NCBI GenBank assembly: GCA_027578815.1
Contig: JANBTH010000418.1
Location: 1-17,795, forward strand
Direction: 5' to 3'
Length of the DNA: 17,795 nucleotides
Source of the DNA: Coemansia sp. RSA 1804
Lineage: Eukaryota > Kickxellomycota > Kickxellomycetes > Kickxellales > Kickxellaceae
In this document: in pieces, positions 1-9,181 of the stretch
Position numbering within the stretch: the first letter of the stretch is position 1
Layout: every line of letters begins with the position of its first letter
The notes under the pieces: model-generated
What the model was told of the DNA's origin: nothing
Seen by the model: the letters and a program-made list of their open reading frames with translations, nothing else
The model's database searches: none
Position numbers and translations under genes: made by a program

Positions 1-339
1 TAAAAATGCGAGTAAAACAGCGCTTTCAAAGGTAAAAAAGGATGCCTGCTGGGTTGAAAAACGCGTGTTGAAAAGAAAAAAACCCCAAACAAACAAACAA
101 GCTAGGGACAAAAAAAACAAGCCAGGCGCGACGCCGATTGGCTATGCACATTCCACATTTTCTGCAGAAAGAAAAAAAGCCTCGCTTTTCTTCCCTTGTT
201 TTGGCGCTGTTTCAGTGTCAGCTCAGCACATTCCGATGGCTTTTGCAAAACAAGATAGCAAGTTTGGCGCCTAAAGCGCGTCCGTTTGGTGTCTTTCCGG
301 CATGGAATGCAAAAAAAACAGGTCTGTTGATGAGGAAAT
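1..339. other. Intergenic: flank downstream of SEC5
   Basis: No gene is supported here. The stretch is A-rich at its left end (runs of A around 65-125) and has an ATTGG (an inverted CCAAT) near 136-140, which could belong to the promoter of a leftward gene starting outside the window. Short reading frames on the plus strand have no recognisable content. The first part of the SEC5 3' untranslated region must lie here. Confidence 0.5.
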
Positions 340-3300
340 CTAGACGCCAGGCCCAGAAGACTGCTGAAAGCACCTGAACTGGATCTGGGTCCTCCGCGTG
401 CATTCGCGCAAAAGCTTGTTCACAATGTCCCAGTGCTGTGGCGACAAGAAGACGCCGTTCTCTTCGCGAAGATTGTCTGTTGGCTGTGGCGGAGGTGGGC
501 GGCCTTGCTGCACAGCAGCCTTTTTGGCCCGCTCCTGCGTTCGCTCAAATGCAGACCGCACATAGCCATAGAGCAGACGGAAGCACTCCTTGGCACCTGG
601 CGTCATGTACACCTGTAAGGTCTGGCTAATGAAAAGCGACTCCAGAACGCACTGCAGCATTCCTCCGACGCTGAACGAGTCGATTGCACGTATGCTCTCG
701 AGCATATCTTGTGCCAGGTTTTCGGCAAGTGCTTGGAAAACACGCTTTGTTAGCGGCTGCTGCTTGACCATGTGGTGCTCCTCGCCAGCGCCCACCTCGG
801 CTATCAGATCCATGATTTCAGCATGAGTAAACACCATGTACAGCAGCGCCTCCGACACATAAGGCTGCGTGTCCTTTGGAAGTTCGGTGGTCGACCAGCT
901 AAACCCGCCCATCAACACGCCATGGTTCACGATGCTACTGAGCTGCATTGCTTTGTCACGGATGTAGTACGAAAAGATCATTTCGTCCAGCCGCCGCAAC
1001 ATCTTTTCCATCTGCGGCAGCTCGTCTACGAGATCCAGTTTGAATGAATGGCGGATGGCCTTGCAGTGAAGCAGATCGGGCACAACAAAGAGTCTGAATG
1101 CAGTCAGGTTGCAAAGCGTGGCCAACACATGGAAGCTGCGTGTGTTATGACGCGCAGGCATCCTCCCTTGATCCTGCCGACTGACTTCAACGGCAGAGTG
1201 TCGGCGTGTAACTGATGCCGATGCAGATACAGATGATGCTGCTGCCACTGCTGCTCCTCGGTTGTCGTTTTTCTTGGGAAGGTTAAATGAAAACCGTCGA
1301 GGTATCCCCCTGCCCCGCGGTGCCTGCAGCGTAGATGTGCCCACTGTGCCTCCGATGCTGGCAGAACCAGGCGAGGATGCATCAGAAGCCATGTTTGCTG
1401 ACACTGCTGCGGCTGGTGACCCTGCTTTGTCAGTCGAGTCGCCATACAAGAAAACCTTATCAATGTCAAGAGACGTGGATGTACTGAAGGCCAGCATATG
1501 AAGCGTATCCAGGAACGAGTACATTGTTCCAAAGAATGTGCGCTTCACATGGCCAATCGCCATGTCATGCATCTTATGCGACCGCTCGCTCTGCAGCCGC
1601 TGGCCCTCGTCAAAGTTGGAGTCAAAGTGCGGCGTCTGGCCTTGAATCATGGTACGAGTGCTTTTTCCTGGCTGGAGTGTTGCCGAGTGGATAGTGCCCA
1701 GCTGTCCGATAACTATCTGGGCAGTGCGCAGGAACAGCGGGAGTAGCTCTGTGTTTGCAATAATATCCACAAGCGTGCTAGGCGAACCTTCAATCTCCTG
1801 GCGGTCTCGGCGACTAATGTAGAATGGCGGCCAGTAGCCAGTTCCATGGTGCAGACACCAGGTTTCGTGCAGATACATCAAGCAGACATCCCGGTCCCAC
1901 ATGTCGCAAAGGAAAAGCTCAAGCCCTGCCTTGAGCTGGCTGATCAGATTGGCCAGTATGATTGCCGGCTCCTGGGCCATGTCAATTGCTTCAATGTCAT
2001 TCGCAGTGTTGACAACAAGCTCGACAATTGCAGTCATAAAGTGGCCAGAAAGCAGTGCATGTGTTTGAGGAAGGCGCTGGATCATAGCGCCAATGTGCTG
2101 TGGCTTCAGCGAATCCATGTTGATCATTGTCTCAGACTCTCCAAGCATTCCCATCAGCCGCAGAACATATTGGCTGTACTTTTCAATAATCTCTTCAAGC
2201 AGAGAGTGGCACTTTGACACCTTCTCCAGGTTGAGCCCCTGGCGCCGACGTCTGCCTTTCCCAGCCGTAGCGACAGGCTTCTGATATAGCTCCTCCATGA
2301 ATGCCTGGCTAAGCTTCCAAAAGTCCGGCAAACGACGCACAACCTCTTGCGACAGAGAGCGAAGCGTGTTATATATATGCTTCCATCTGTGGAACTCGAC
2401 ATCTCTGCCATGGGAGAACGCAGGAAAGTCCGCAAACGAATCGATTTTCAATGCACGCGTAAGCTCATCGGATCTGCGCTCAGCATCCAACAAACGATCC
2501 CGGCCAGTTGCGGTGCCAAATGTTGTGACTATGGCTGGGCTCGGTATGCTACCACCTGCATTCCCTTGGTTGTTGGCACGACGCCTCTCGGCCTGTAGCT
2601 GCTGATGGCTGGACTGCGACACTGCGTGTTTATAGTCCTCGTATATTGTAGCCATCTTGTCTACAATCCAGGCATGTTGGCGCTCAAGATAATAGGCCAC
2701 CGGATCCCTATCTCCAGGATCGATCTCAATCAGATGTCTGATTATAGCCTCCTGTTCGCTGTATTCATGCGTGGGCTGTTCAAGATGTCTAAACAAGGCA
2801 CTGCGCAGCTCAACAACGCTTTCCTGGACCTCCTTCCAGACATACCGAAAGATCTTACTAAGCGCATTGGCTTGCGAGTCATCAGCGACATCCTCGATAG
2901 CCGCCTCAATGTCGCCATCTGTGACTGTCTGGAGCAGCTGCCGACCCTTCTTATACTCGCGCACAGCAATGTCAAACCGCCCCTTGCGTGTGTATTCGAT
3001 CAGGCTGGAGGGAAGGTTAAAGTAGAACTTGTACCGTTCTACAACGCTCAGCGTTGATCGAATCTTCTCAAGACGTGCACGCCTGTCGATAATCGGGTTG
3101 TATATCTCGTCTGCTCGCTGAGTCGCGCCCTGCAATGACTCGCCAAACGCACGCGTTCCATACTCGGCTTGCTCGTTCAAGGAGCGCGACTTCATCTCTT
3201 CGTAGAGCAGATCAATCTTGTAGCGTGCATCGACAAAACTATCAAAGTTGTTGTGGACCAGGATTTTCAGGGCTTCTGTGCCCTGCGACACAGACTCACG

Positions 3301-3855
3301 CAACAGCCTTGCGCCTTGAACGAGATCAGCATATGGCGTATCGCCATGAACTACCTGCATATAGGACGCTGGAGAAAAGCTCTTGCTGGAGATGCTAAAC
3401 TTTGCCCTGTATGCCATGTCGCTCAAGGCATGAGGCTCGCCCTTGCTTTCAAGAACAGCGCCCACCGAACGATATACATGAAGCGGGTCGCGGTCGCTGA
3501 TAGTCACGCCGTGAATTGCTCCGCCATCCGCCGCTATGGAGTTTGTGCGCTTGTTATTTCTGTAGCTGCTATCGTCCTCGTCATCGTCGTCTTCTTCGTA
3601 AATGCCTCGGTTCTCGTAGCTTCTGGAACGACTCGCATGCTCTGACTGGCCTCCATGGCTCTCGCCTACGCTGCTTTCTCGGTCGTGGTTGTGTCGCGTA
3701 TGCCGTGGACTGCCCATGCCATGCAGATGCTCGCTGCCGTCAAATGATCCCCCACTGCCGCCGCCGCCGCCGCCGCCGCCATCTCTGTAGGTTGTTCGAG
3801 AAAAGCTATCTAATCCATAGCGAGCAAGAATCTCTGCATCATCGATCGGCGGCAT
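340..3855 (-). CDS. SEC5: Exocyst complex component Sec5 (EXOC2)
   Basis: Sec5 is a subunit of the octameric exocyst, which tethers secretory vesicles to the plasma membrane at growth sites before SNARE-driven fusion. The protein is 1171 aa from one uninterrupted exon. The N-terminus (residues 6-17, DAEILARYGLDS) matches the short start motif of fungal Sec5. A disordered stretch follows: eight glycines at 26-33, a His/Ser-rich segment, and an acidic run near 87-95. The Sec5 core begins about residue 122 (DPLHVYRSVG), with FSPASYMQVVHGDTPYADL at about 160-178 and the helical heptad segment to about 310 (FDSFVDARYKIDLLYEEM), the most diagnostic region. A low-complexity Ala/Ser linker (about 800-895) interrupts the C-terminal helical bundles. 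The frame stays open upstream to a TTG at 3865-3867, but the first ATG is 3853-3855 and gives the family-like N-terminus. Identity is firm; only the start is open to minor doubt. Confidence 0.92.
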   Translation of the reverse strand: MPPIDDAEILARYGLDSFSRTTYRDGGGGGGGGSGGSFDGSEHLHGMGSPRHTRHNHDRESSVGESHGGQSEHASRSRSYENRGIYEEDDDDEDDSSYRNNKRTNSIAADGGAIHGVTISDRDPLHVYRSVGAVLESKGEPHALSDMAYRAKFSISSKSFSPASYMQVVHGDTPYADLVQGARLLRESVSQGTEALKILVHNNFDSFVDARYKIDLLYEEMKSRSLNEQAEYGTRAFGESLQGATQRADEIYNPIIDRRARLEKIRSTLSVVERYKFYFNLPSSLIEYTRKGRFDIAVREYKKGRQLLQTVTDGDIEAAIEDVADDSQANALSKIFRYVWKEVQESVVELRSALFRHLEQPTHEYSEQEAIIRHLIEIDPGDRDPVAYYLERQHAWIVDKMATIYEDYKHAVSQSSHQQLQAERRRANNQGNAGGSIPSPAIVTTFGTATGRDRLLDAERRSDELTRALKIDSFADFPAFSHGRDVEFHRWKHIYNTLRSLSQEVVRRLPDFWKLSQAFMEELYQKPVATAGKGRRRRQGLNLEKVSKCHSLLEEIIEKYSQYVLRLMGMLGESETMINMDSLKPQHIGAMIQRLPQTHALLSGHFMTAIVELVVNTANDIEAIDMAQEPAIILANLISQLKAGLELFLCDMWDRDVCLMYLHETWCLHHGTGYWPPFYISRRDRQEIEGSPSTLVDIIANTELLPLFLRTAQIVIGQLGTIHSATLQPGKSTRTMIQGQTPHFDSNFDEGQRLQSERSHKMHDMAIGHVKRTFFGTMYSFLDTLHMLAFSTSTSLDIDKVFLYGDSTDKAGSPAAAVSANMASDASSPGSASIGGTVGTSTLQAPRGRGIPRRFSFNLPKKNDNRGAAVAAASSVSASASVTRRHSAVEVSRQDQGRMPARHNTRSFHVLATLCNLTAFRLFVVPDLLHCKAIRHSFKLDLVDELPQMEKMLRRLDEMIFSYYIRDKAMQLSSIVNHGVLMGGFSWSTTELPKDTQPYVSEALLYMVFTHAEIMDLIAEVGAGEEHHMVKQQPLTKRVFQALAENLAQDMLESIRAIDSFSVGGMLQCVLESLFISQTLQVYMTPGAKECFRLLYGYVRSAFERTQERAKKAAVQQGRPPPPQPTDNLREENGVFLSPQHWDIVNKLLRECTRRTQIQFRCFQQSSGPGV
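3757..3780. repeat. (GCC)8 trinucleotide repeat inside SEC5
   Basis: Eight perfect GCC units on the plus strand read as eight GGC glycine codons on the minus strand (Sec5 residues 26-33). Such a perfect run is likely to vary in length between strains. Confidence 0.9.
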
Positions 3856-3867
3856 TATTCTTGTCAA

Positions 3868-5106
3868 ATGAGCTGCGATTTCTTTCGGCAGATTTAAAGA
3901 AAGAGTTGGATGTGCGTGTTATAAATATTAATTGAAACTGTTTGAAGAATGAATAGCGTGCGACTGAGTGTTTTTAAAAGAGAAAAGACTAACAACAGCA
4001 GCAGGCTTTGAAGAATAAGCCCCAGCCAAGCGGTTTTTGGGTCTAATCTTCGCTGATCTTGTGGTTGGATGATTCAAGCACTTGGCATGTTTATGCAGTA
4101 TAAGAGCTCAATAGACAACAAGATCCTTTTGCCCTAGTATCTGCAGTGCGTTTCATCTCACGGATTGCCCTGATCTACTACTAGTCCCTGGCTAGCTAAC
4201 TAAAGCTACCGCTGCTGCTGCAGTCATTATTTTGACTACTTGGATACGATAAAGTAAATCAGTTTCAGCAATCAAAGGAGGATATCATCGATAAACACAC
4301 ACGCTGAACAAATTGAACACAATGACATTCGAAGACAAGAACTGGCAAAAAGCGCCTCATAAAAATACTGCTTTTTTTACACTATATCTCAGTTTTGGTT
4401 TGGGTCCAAAAGTTTGCTGGATAGTAAACAATAACACAACATTTTGATATGCCTAGTGATTGTGGAAAACCCGATAATTTCGGTTATTTATTATTTATTC
4501 TTTGTTCTGAGACATGTATCCAGTTGAAACTATTTTCATGCAAAAGTAATAGAAATGTTGAAACATATGATTATCGACTCTGTAAGGTAGATGGGTTATT
4601 TATAATTGTTAATACGTATACATCAAAATATCCACTGCTTGCAGCTCCATGACGAAACGGAAATAACGACAAAAGAATTTGAAATAGCTACATGTTAGCA
4701 ACTATCGATAATAGGAAAGAAAACGTTAGTCCTAGTCCGCATTGTATTTTTTAGCAAAACATGAGTACAAGGCTATTATTCCTGATATCTCCCTTCCCCA
4801 AAAAAAGATATTATGTGGCTTGGCAGCTGGTGGATTGTTCAACGATTGAATAGAGAAGAATGGAATGGCCAAGTATGGATTTATTTTCTTTTGCAAGGAT
4901 GGAGCTGGATCAGTAGAATTGAATTATACAAATGAATAAATGCTCTTTTCTATTGTTTTAATTGCATTTTTCTTCTAAAGAGTGGAAACACCTTGGAGGG
5001 TGCAAAATGTTATAATATTGAGTCTGGTCGAATCTGGCCACAAGACGCTTGCTTGAAAACTTATTTCTTACAACTCAAGAGCAATTATCAATCGTCGGTG
5101 CTAATA
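3868..5106. other. AT-rich intergenic spacer upstream of SEC5
   Basis: About 1.2 kb that is visibly richer in A+T than the flanking genes, especially from 4200 onward. It holds the SEC5 promoter at the left end. A 67-codon ATG-started frame at 4449-4652 (+) has no recognisable features and AT-driven codons. No tRNA A/B boxes, terminal inverted repeats or transposase-like reading frames were seen. Confidence 0.5.
3919..3927 (-). promoter_or_regulatory. Possible TATA element of SEC5
   Basis: On the minus strand the sequence reads ATTTATAAC about 65-70 bases before the SEC5 ATG, the only TATA-like motif close to the gene. The surrounding DNA is AT-rich, so the match may be chance. Confidence 0.3.
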
Positions 5107-5523
5107 ATGTTACTTATACGCTCAAGGGCCGTATGTAACTGTTATTCTGCCGCTTTTCTTCTCTAAAAATTAACACCAACACTACCGCTCACTTTTTACT
5201 TTTCCTTTCAGGATTATATATTACGTTGTTTTGAATTAAGAAAGCGCGACCATCGCTCCATAACATATCCCTGCAATCCAGGCAACAAACCGTGCAAAAT
5301 ACTAAAATTATGCACCTTTGCTCTAACAACGGTTCAAACTGCGATCGCGAATGCACTTGTCCGCTATGTAAAGGAGGAGATGGCTAGGAAAATATTCTTG
5401 AATGTCTTCTGTTTAAAAATATCCACATATTGTTTGCTAAGCTCAATCTTGGATTGCATAACGTGGATTGGCTTTCACATAAAAGGCTCGCTGCGTTTGA
5501 CTATGCCAAACCTAAAAAAATAA
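5107..5523 (+). CDS. Candidate small two-exon gene, unknown function
   Basis: Not recognised. Exon 1 is 5107-5130 (ATG plus seven codons, ending ...RSRA). An intron of 81 bases follows, 5131-5211, and exon 2 is 5212-5523, ending in TAA. The predicted product is 111 aa. The donor is GTATGT, the fungal consensus; the acceptor is a long pyrimidine tract ending TTTCAG; ATTAAC near 5168-5173 could serve as branch site. Both exons join in phase 0 with the frame open throughout, although exon 2 is 103 codons in AT-rich DNA. TATAATA at about 5010-5016 lies 90-100 bases upstream. The protein is basic and cysteine-containing (eight Cys in all) with no clear signal peptide and a mildly hydrophobic C-terminal third; it matches nothing I know. 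It converges on the Mtg3 GTPase gene, whose stop is 109 bases away. It could be a lineage-specific gene, a decayed one, or chance. Confidence 0.35.
5131..5211 (+). other. Predicted intron of the small gene
   Basis: An 81-base segment with donor GTATGT at 5131-5136 and an acceptor AG at 5210-5211 preceded by an almost pure pyrimidine tract (5191-5209). These signals are what led to the gene call; splicing keeps the reading frame. Confidence 0.45.
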
Positions 5524-5632
5524 TAATTATTGCAATGCTTTGTCAGCTTTCATCTTGTTTCTGACAACATAGCAATATTATATTACTCTAAATTTTTAAA
5601 TTCTAAAGTCATCCAATAAAATATATAAGTAT

Positions 5633-7501
5633 TTATTTGGCCATCTTGCGCTCCACCGACGAGTGTGGCGATATCATCTTATACTCGAAAGGCATGAGTG
5701 GTGGGCGCACAGAGGCACCAACTCCATGAGGGGTATAGACGCGGATCTTGGCCTCGGGAAATTGGCCTGTGATTGCTACCCACCCAATACCTGTAAACGC
5801 AACATCCAGCGTTGCATGGTGTTTGTGAAGTCCCTCAAACGTATGCTCAACAGCAATCTGGTGCTTTGGGAACGATTTGAGTCTCTCAGAATCGCCGGTC
5901 GGGGGCTTCAATACAGACTGCTTCCCACTCGCCATGCCCTCAACAAGCTCATCCGCGCGCTGGATGTTGGTAAAGTGGGGGCGAATCGTCGAGAATATCG
6001 TGACAAATACCCGACTAGGTCCCTCAACAAGATCAATACGCGCAAGGCCGCCAAGAAGAACGCTTTTACCAAGCCCAAGGATATACGATAGTGGTATGAT
6101 CCGCTTGCTGCAGAACGCCAACTTTAGCTCTTCGTTGTTCAGAAACGCAACTATGGATTTGTTGCTAAACACGCCTGGTGTATCATATAGGTTTGTCTGT
6201 CTATCCTGTGGCCGAGCGCCCTCTGCTGGCACTAGTGCCTTGACAAAGTAACGCAGTGGAATACCAGCTAGTCCCATTGTAGTTCCTGGAACGTGTGATC
6301 CGAGAACTCTATGTGCAGAGCCGCCAATGCTGATCCTCAGAAGAGCGTTTATCAGCTCAGACTTTCCAACATTTGCACGCCCCACCATGTATATGTCCTG
6401 GCCAGGACGACGATGTTCGAGGATGTTTGCTGCTAGATCGCGCACACCTATGTTTTTCCGGGACGACACCAAGTGAATCTCCTTGATGTTAAGATCAAGA
6501 ATATTGGTGAAGCGGCGAATCCACATTCTGACTCTCTCCTCGTGAAAGTCTTTTGGAAGCAAGTCCGTCTTGTTTGCCACCAAAATAACAGGATGTCTTT
6601 CTCCAATAAACTGCCCCAGGTGTGGTATAAGACTGCCAGGAATATCGAATATATCACACACCACAATAACAAGAAGATTGGATCTGTAGCGCAGAAAATG
6701 AAGAGCTCGCGGATCCGACACAATGTCCTTTTTCCAGGAGTGATCGAGGCGAGTGTAGTGTTTAAGATTATAGCATCGCTGGCAGATGATTCGATCGCGA
6801 CCGTCTTCGGCGCGTCGACGAAGACGCGCTGCAACCAAGGTATCGTAGGGTTTTGAGGCAACCGGCTCTGCATCTTGCTTATCTTCTTCATTCTCCTCGA
6901 TTTCATCCTTTCTACGAACAATATTCGGATCGACAAATCCGGCAAGCCCTTCCCCAGTGAAAACAGCTCTTAGCTCTGGATCATCGATATCCTTGATTAT
7001 CTTTTGGTACTCTCTTTCACTAAGCACTTCCGAACTCAATACCTTATTGCTGGCCTTGTGGGTCTCAGAGAGAGCAGGTATTGCAGTGGGTTCGGAGTTA
7101 TCGTTGTAGGCCCCGTCAATGACTGGTAAACCCTGGGCCAGATTAGCCTGGTTAATCAATCGCCATTTTTTCTCGTTAAGATATCCTGGCGAGCCCACCT
7201 GGGTTGTTTGGAATGCCGCACCACATGTCGGGCATTGTGGTGCTGTCTTCTTTGTTGCATATTTAGTGGTTGCATAGTAGCGGGGTTGAGTACGAGGTTC
7301 CCGGTTATTGGATGGCGCGTATATTAATGGAAAGACACTGTGTTTGTTAGCATGACAGAGCCTATCTGGGCGGCTGAGCGTGAGAAAGCTCTGTGTGCTG
7401 TTCCTCTGAGCGTTTACGAGCATTCCTGCTAGTCGAGTTGATTTCGTTCCGGCATGCACAAATCCTGCTCTTCGCGTTATAGTCCTCCTTGGTATCATCA
7501 T
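5633..7501 (-). CDS. GEP3: Mitochondrial circularly permuted GTPase, Mtg3/Gep3 (YqeH family)
   Basis: Members of this family are GTPases that help assemble the small ribosomal subunit; the yeast protein acts in mitochondria on the 15S rRNA particle. The protein is 622 aa. Its first 80 residues are rich in Arg/Ser/Thr and poor in acids, as in a mitochondrial targeting sequence. A split zinc site follows (C90-x2-C93, C240-x2-C243). The G motifs occur in permuted order: G4 NKTD at 310-313, G5 SSR at 346-348, G1 GRANVGKS at 374-381, G2 region PGTT at 405-408, and G3 DTPG at 440-443. This order is diagnostic of the YqeH/YlqF-type permuted GTPases, and the zinc module before G4 points to YqeH. An acidic insert (residues 198-212) sits between the two cysteine pairs. 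Start is the first of two adjacent ATGs. No intron is needed. Divergent from the eS26 gene. Confidence 0.9.
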   Translation of the reverse strand: MMIPRRTITRRAGFVHAGTKSTRLAGMLVNAQRNSTQSFLTLSRPDRLCHANKHSVFPLIYAPSNNREPRTQPRYYATTKYATKKTAPQCPTCGAAFQTTQVGSPGYLNEKKWRLINQANLAQGLPVIDGAYNDNSEPTAIPALSETHKASNKVLSSEVLSEREYQKIIKDIDDPELRAVFTGEGLAGFVDPNIVRRKDEIEENEEDKQDAEPVASKPYDTLVAARLRRRAEDGRDRIICQRCYNLKHYTRLDHSWKKDIVSDPRALHFLRYRSNLLVIVVCDIFDIPGSLIPHLGQFIGERHPVILVANKTDLLPKDFHEERVRMWIRRFTNILDLNIKEIHLVSSRKNIGVRDLAANILEHRRPGQDIYMVGRANVGKSELINALLRISIGGSAHRVLGSHVPGTTMGLAGIPLRYFVKALVPAEGARPQDRQTNLYDTPGVFSNKSIVAFLNNEELKLAFCSKRIIPLSYILGLGKSVLLGGLARIDLVEGPSRVFVTIFSTIRPHFTNIQRADELVEGMASGKQSVLKPPTGDSERLKSFPKHQIAVEHTFEGLHKHHATLDVAFTGIGWVAITGQFPEAKIRVYTPHGVGASVRPPLMPFEYKMISPHSSVERKMAK

Positions 7502-7890
7502 GCTCTATATATTCTTCCTATAATTCGGTATTGTATTGCTAATTCAGATACTAAAAGAAAGTGAGAGAAAGCAAGTAGAATAGAAGGGAATGCAGCGCTC
7601 GAGCTTTTTATACCTCCTCTTAGTAATGTGAAAAGATCAAAAATCCCTCTGAATCCACGATCCAAAAGAAACAATGGGTGATTATTAGATTAATTATAAT
7701 CGGATTACCAGTGCGATTTTCCAGTGTCGTTTTTTATTGTTCAATGAGTAGGAAGCAGCAGCAGCATTTAGGTGTAGAGCCAAAACGAAAGAGCCGCTTG
7801 TTATTGCAGCAAAAGAAAAGACAAGGCAAATGCATTTTATCTTGAAGTGCTCATCCTTTTACCTCTGAGTTTCAGTAATTCATCTTCAAA
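7502..7890. promoter_or_regulatory. Divergent promoter region GEP3 / RPS26
   Basis: The 389 bases separate two start codons that point away from each other, so the promoters of a mitochondrial ribosome-assembly GTPase and a cytosolic ribosomal protein lie back to back. A pyrimidine-rich stretch (7850-7865) just before the RPS26 ATG suits a ribosomal-protein transcription start. TATATA at about 7506-7511 lies too near the GEP3 ATG to be a usual TATA box. I could not identify a named ribosomal-protein promoter element. Confidence 0.5.
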
Positions 7891-9181
7891 ATGGTGCGTA
7901 TCCATCGTATTTGCTTCGGCACATGGGCGGCGTGAGATCTGTAGACGATGGATTCGACATAACAGCTGGCGTTATCCGAAAGAGAGGACGTCCCAAAACC
8001 CTGAATATGCCTGCTTTGTCGAGTAAGCGTAGTTGTACAGCGGGGATATAGTAGTGACGATGGATGCGATCTATACGCAAGAATATGGTGCATCCATCAT
8101 GGTTTTCTGCTTGGCACGGCGCTCCGCTATTCACACTTTGGGAAGGGATTCGTGTAATTTGGAAAGACATTTCGAATTTCGAATGAACTCATTGGATTCC
8201 GTGGCTGCTGTGTGTTGAATGTGGGACTAAAGGCTTTTAAATGTACCTTTTGCTTTACCATCGGCAACAGCGACAGTAGTCATATTTGGGAATATGTGTG
8301 TTGTGATGGCCTAGCATCTGAGACGTTTTCTGTCTTTGCGCTGGTTGGCACTTATGTTAAGCCTGCAAAGAGGGAACAAGCTAGTCTGCGATTTGTGTCT
8401 TATTGTCGATAAATGAGACTACAATTACAATCGCGCTTTCAGCGAAAGCAAAACCGTCATTGTTATTATCAGCAGCGCTTAGGGCCAGGCGATGTATTTT
8501 CCAAGCGCGGGCCCTATATCTGTCGCCTATTGATCTCCGGCGCATGTGTCTTCAATCCAGACCCCAACAAACCTCAGCCTGGTTCAACTGCTGGACTAGT
8601 GCAATATTACTAACTGAACCTCTTGTATATGTTGAACTCTCTCTTTTATGTTGTAGACCATCAAGCGCAGAAACCACGGACGCAACAAGAAGGGACGCGG
8701 ACACGTCAAGTTTGTCCGTTGTGATAACTGCTTCCAGGCGTGCCCCAAGGACAAGGCCATCAAGCGCTTCCAGATCCGTCCTATGGTTGAGGCTGCTGCC
8801 CTGCGTGACATGAACGAGGCTTCGGTCTATGAGTCGTACGCCATTCCCAAGATCTACCTGAAGGTTCACTACTGTGTTGGCTGTGCGATCCATGGCAAGA
8901 TTGTTGCTGTGCGCTCCCGCGTGAACCGCCGCATCCGCACTCCTCCTCCTCGCCCTCGCTTCAACAAGGTTAGTATTGGCTCGGCCATTGTTGTTTTGTG
9001 TCAGTTTTGGAGCATGCTGCGAATTGGGCTATGTCTTATAGTCATGTGTTTTTGAACGCCATCGCATCATCAGCTAACCGATTTGACCTTAATTGTACAT
9101 GTTTTCTATTTTTCAAATTGCTGGTATTCATGTGTGTAGGACGGCAAGAAGGTCACTGCACCTGTCAAGGCTGCAGCTTAA
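7891..9181 (+). CDS. RPS26: Ribosomal protein eS26 (40S subunit), three exons
   Basis: eS26 is a zinc-binding 40S protein near the mRNA exit channel. Exons are 7891-7893, 8657-8968 and 9140-9181; the product is 118 aa, the usual length. Exon 2 gives the family signature from TIKRRNHGRNKKGRGHVKF on, the zinc ligands C23-x2-C26 and C74-x2-C77, the segment EASVYESYAIPKIYLKVHYC, and the Arg-rich RIRTPPPRPRFNK. Exon 3 encodes the tail DGKKVTAPVKAAA. Exon 1 codes only for Met: the family starts M-T-x-KRR, exon 2 begins with ACC (Thr), and the ATG at 7891 is followed directly by a GTGCGT donor. Intron 1 (763 bases) has a perfect TACTAAC at 8608-8614. Intron 2 has donor GTTAGT and acceptor TGTGTAG. 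An alternative ATG with weaker donor GTGCAT lies at 8085. Identity is firm; exon 1 is inferred. Confidence 0.9.
7894..8656 (+). other. Long first intron of RPS26
   Basis: The 763-base intron lies directly after the initiator codon. Donor GTGCGT, branch site TACTAAC at 8608-8614 (perfect), and acceptor TTGTAG at 8651-8656. It contains a short perfect hairpin, GCTTTC-AGC-GAAAGC, at 8435-8449. I looked for a box C/D snoRNA (RTGATGA with a later CTGA) and did not find a convincing pair. Confidence 0.75.
8969..9139 (+). other. Second intron of RPS26
   Basis: The 171-base intron has donor GTTAGT and acceptor TGTGTAG, with CTAAC at 9074-9078 as likely branch site. Removing it joins the conserved fungal continuation ...RFNK-DGKK in phase 0. 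Confidence 0.9.

Noticed and set aside
5325..5345. GGTTCAAAC resembling a tRNA B box
   Set aside because: The bases after it do not complete the T-arm, no A box or acceptor stem was found, and it lies in an open reading frame.
8300..8325. TGTGATGG...CTGA in RPS26 intron 1 as a snoRNA
   Set aside because: Box C has a mismatch and the CTGA is far too close to leave room for a guide.
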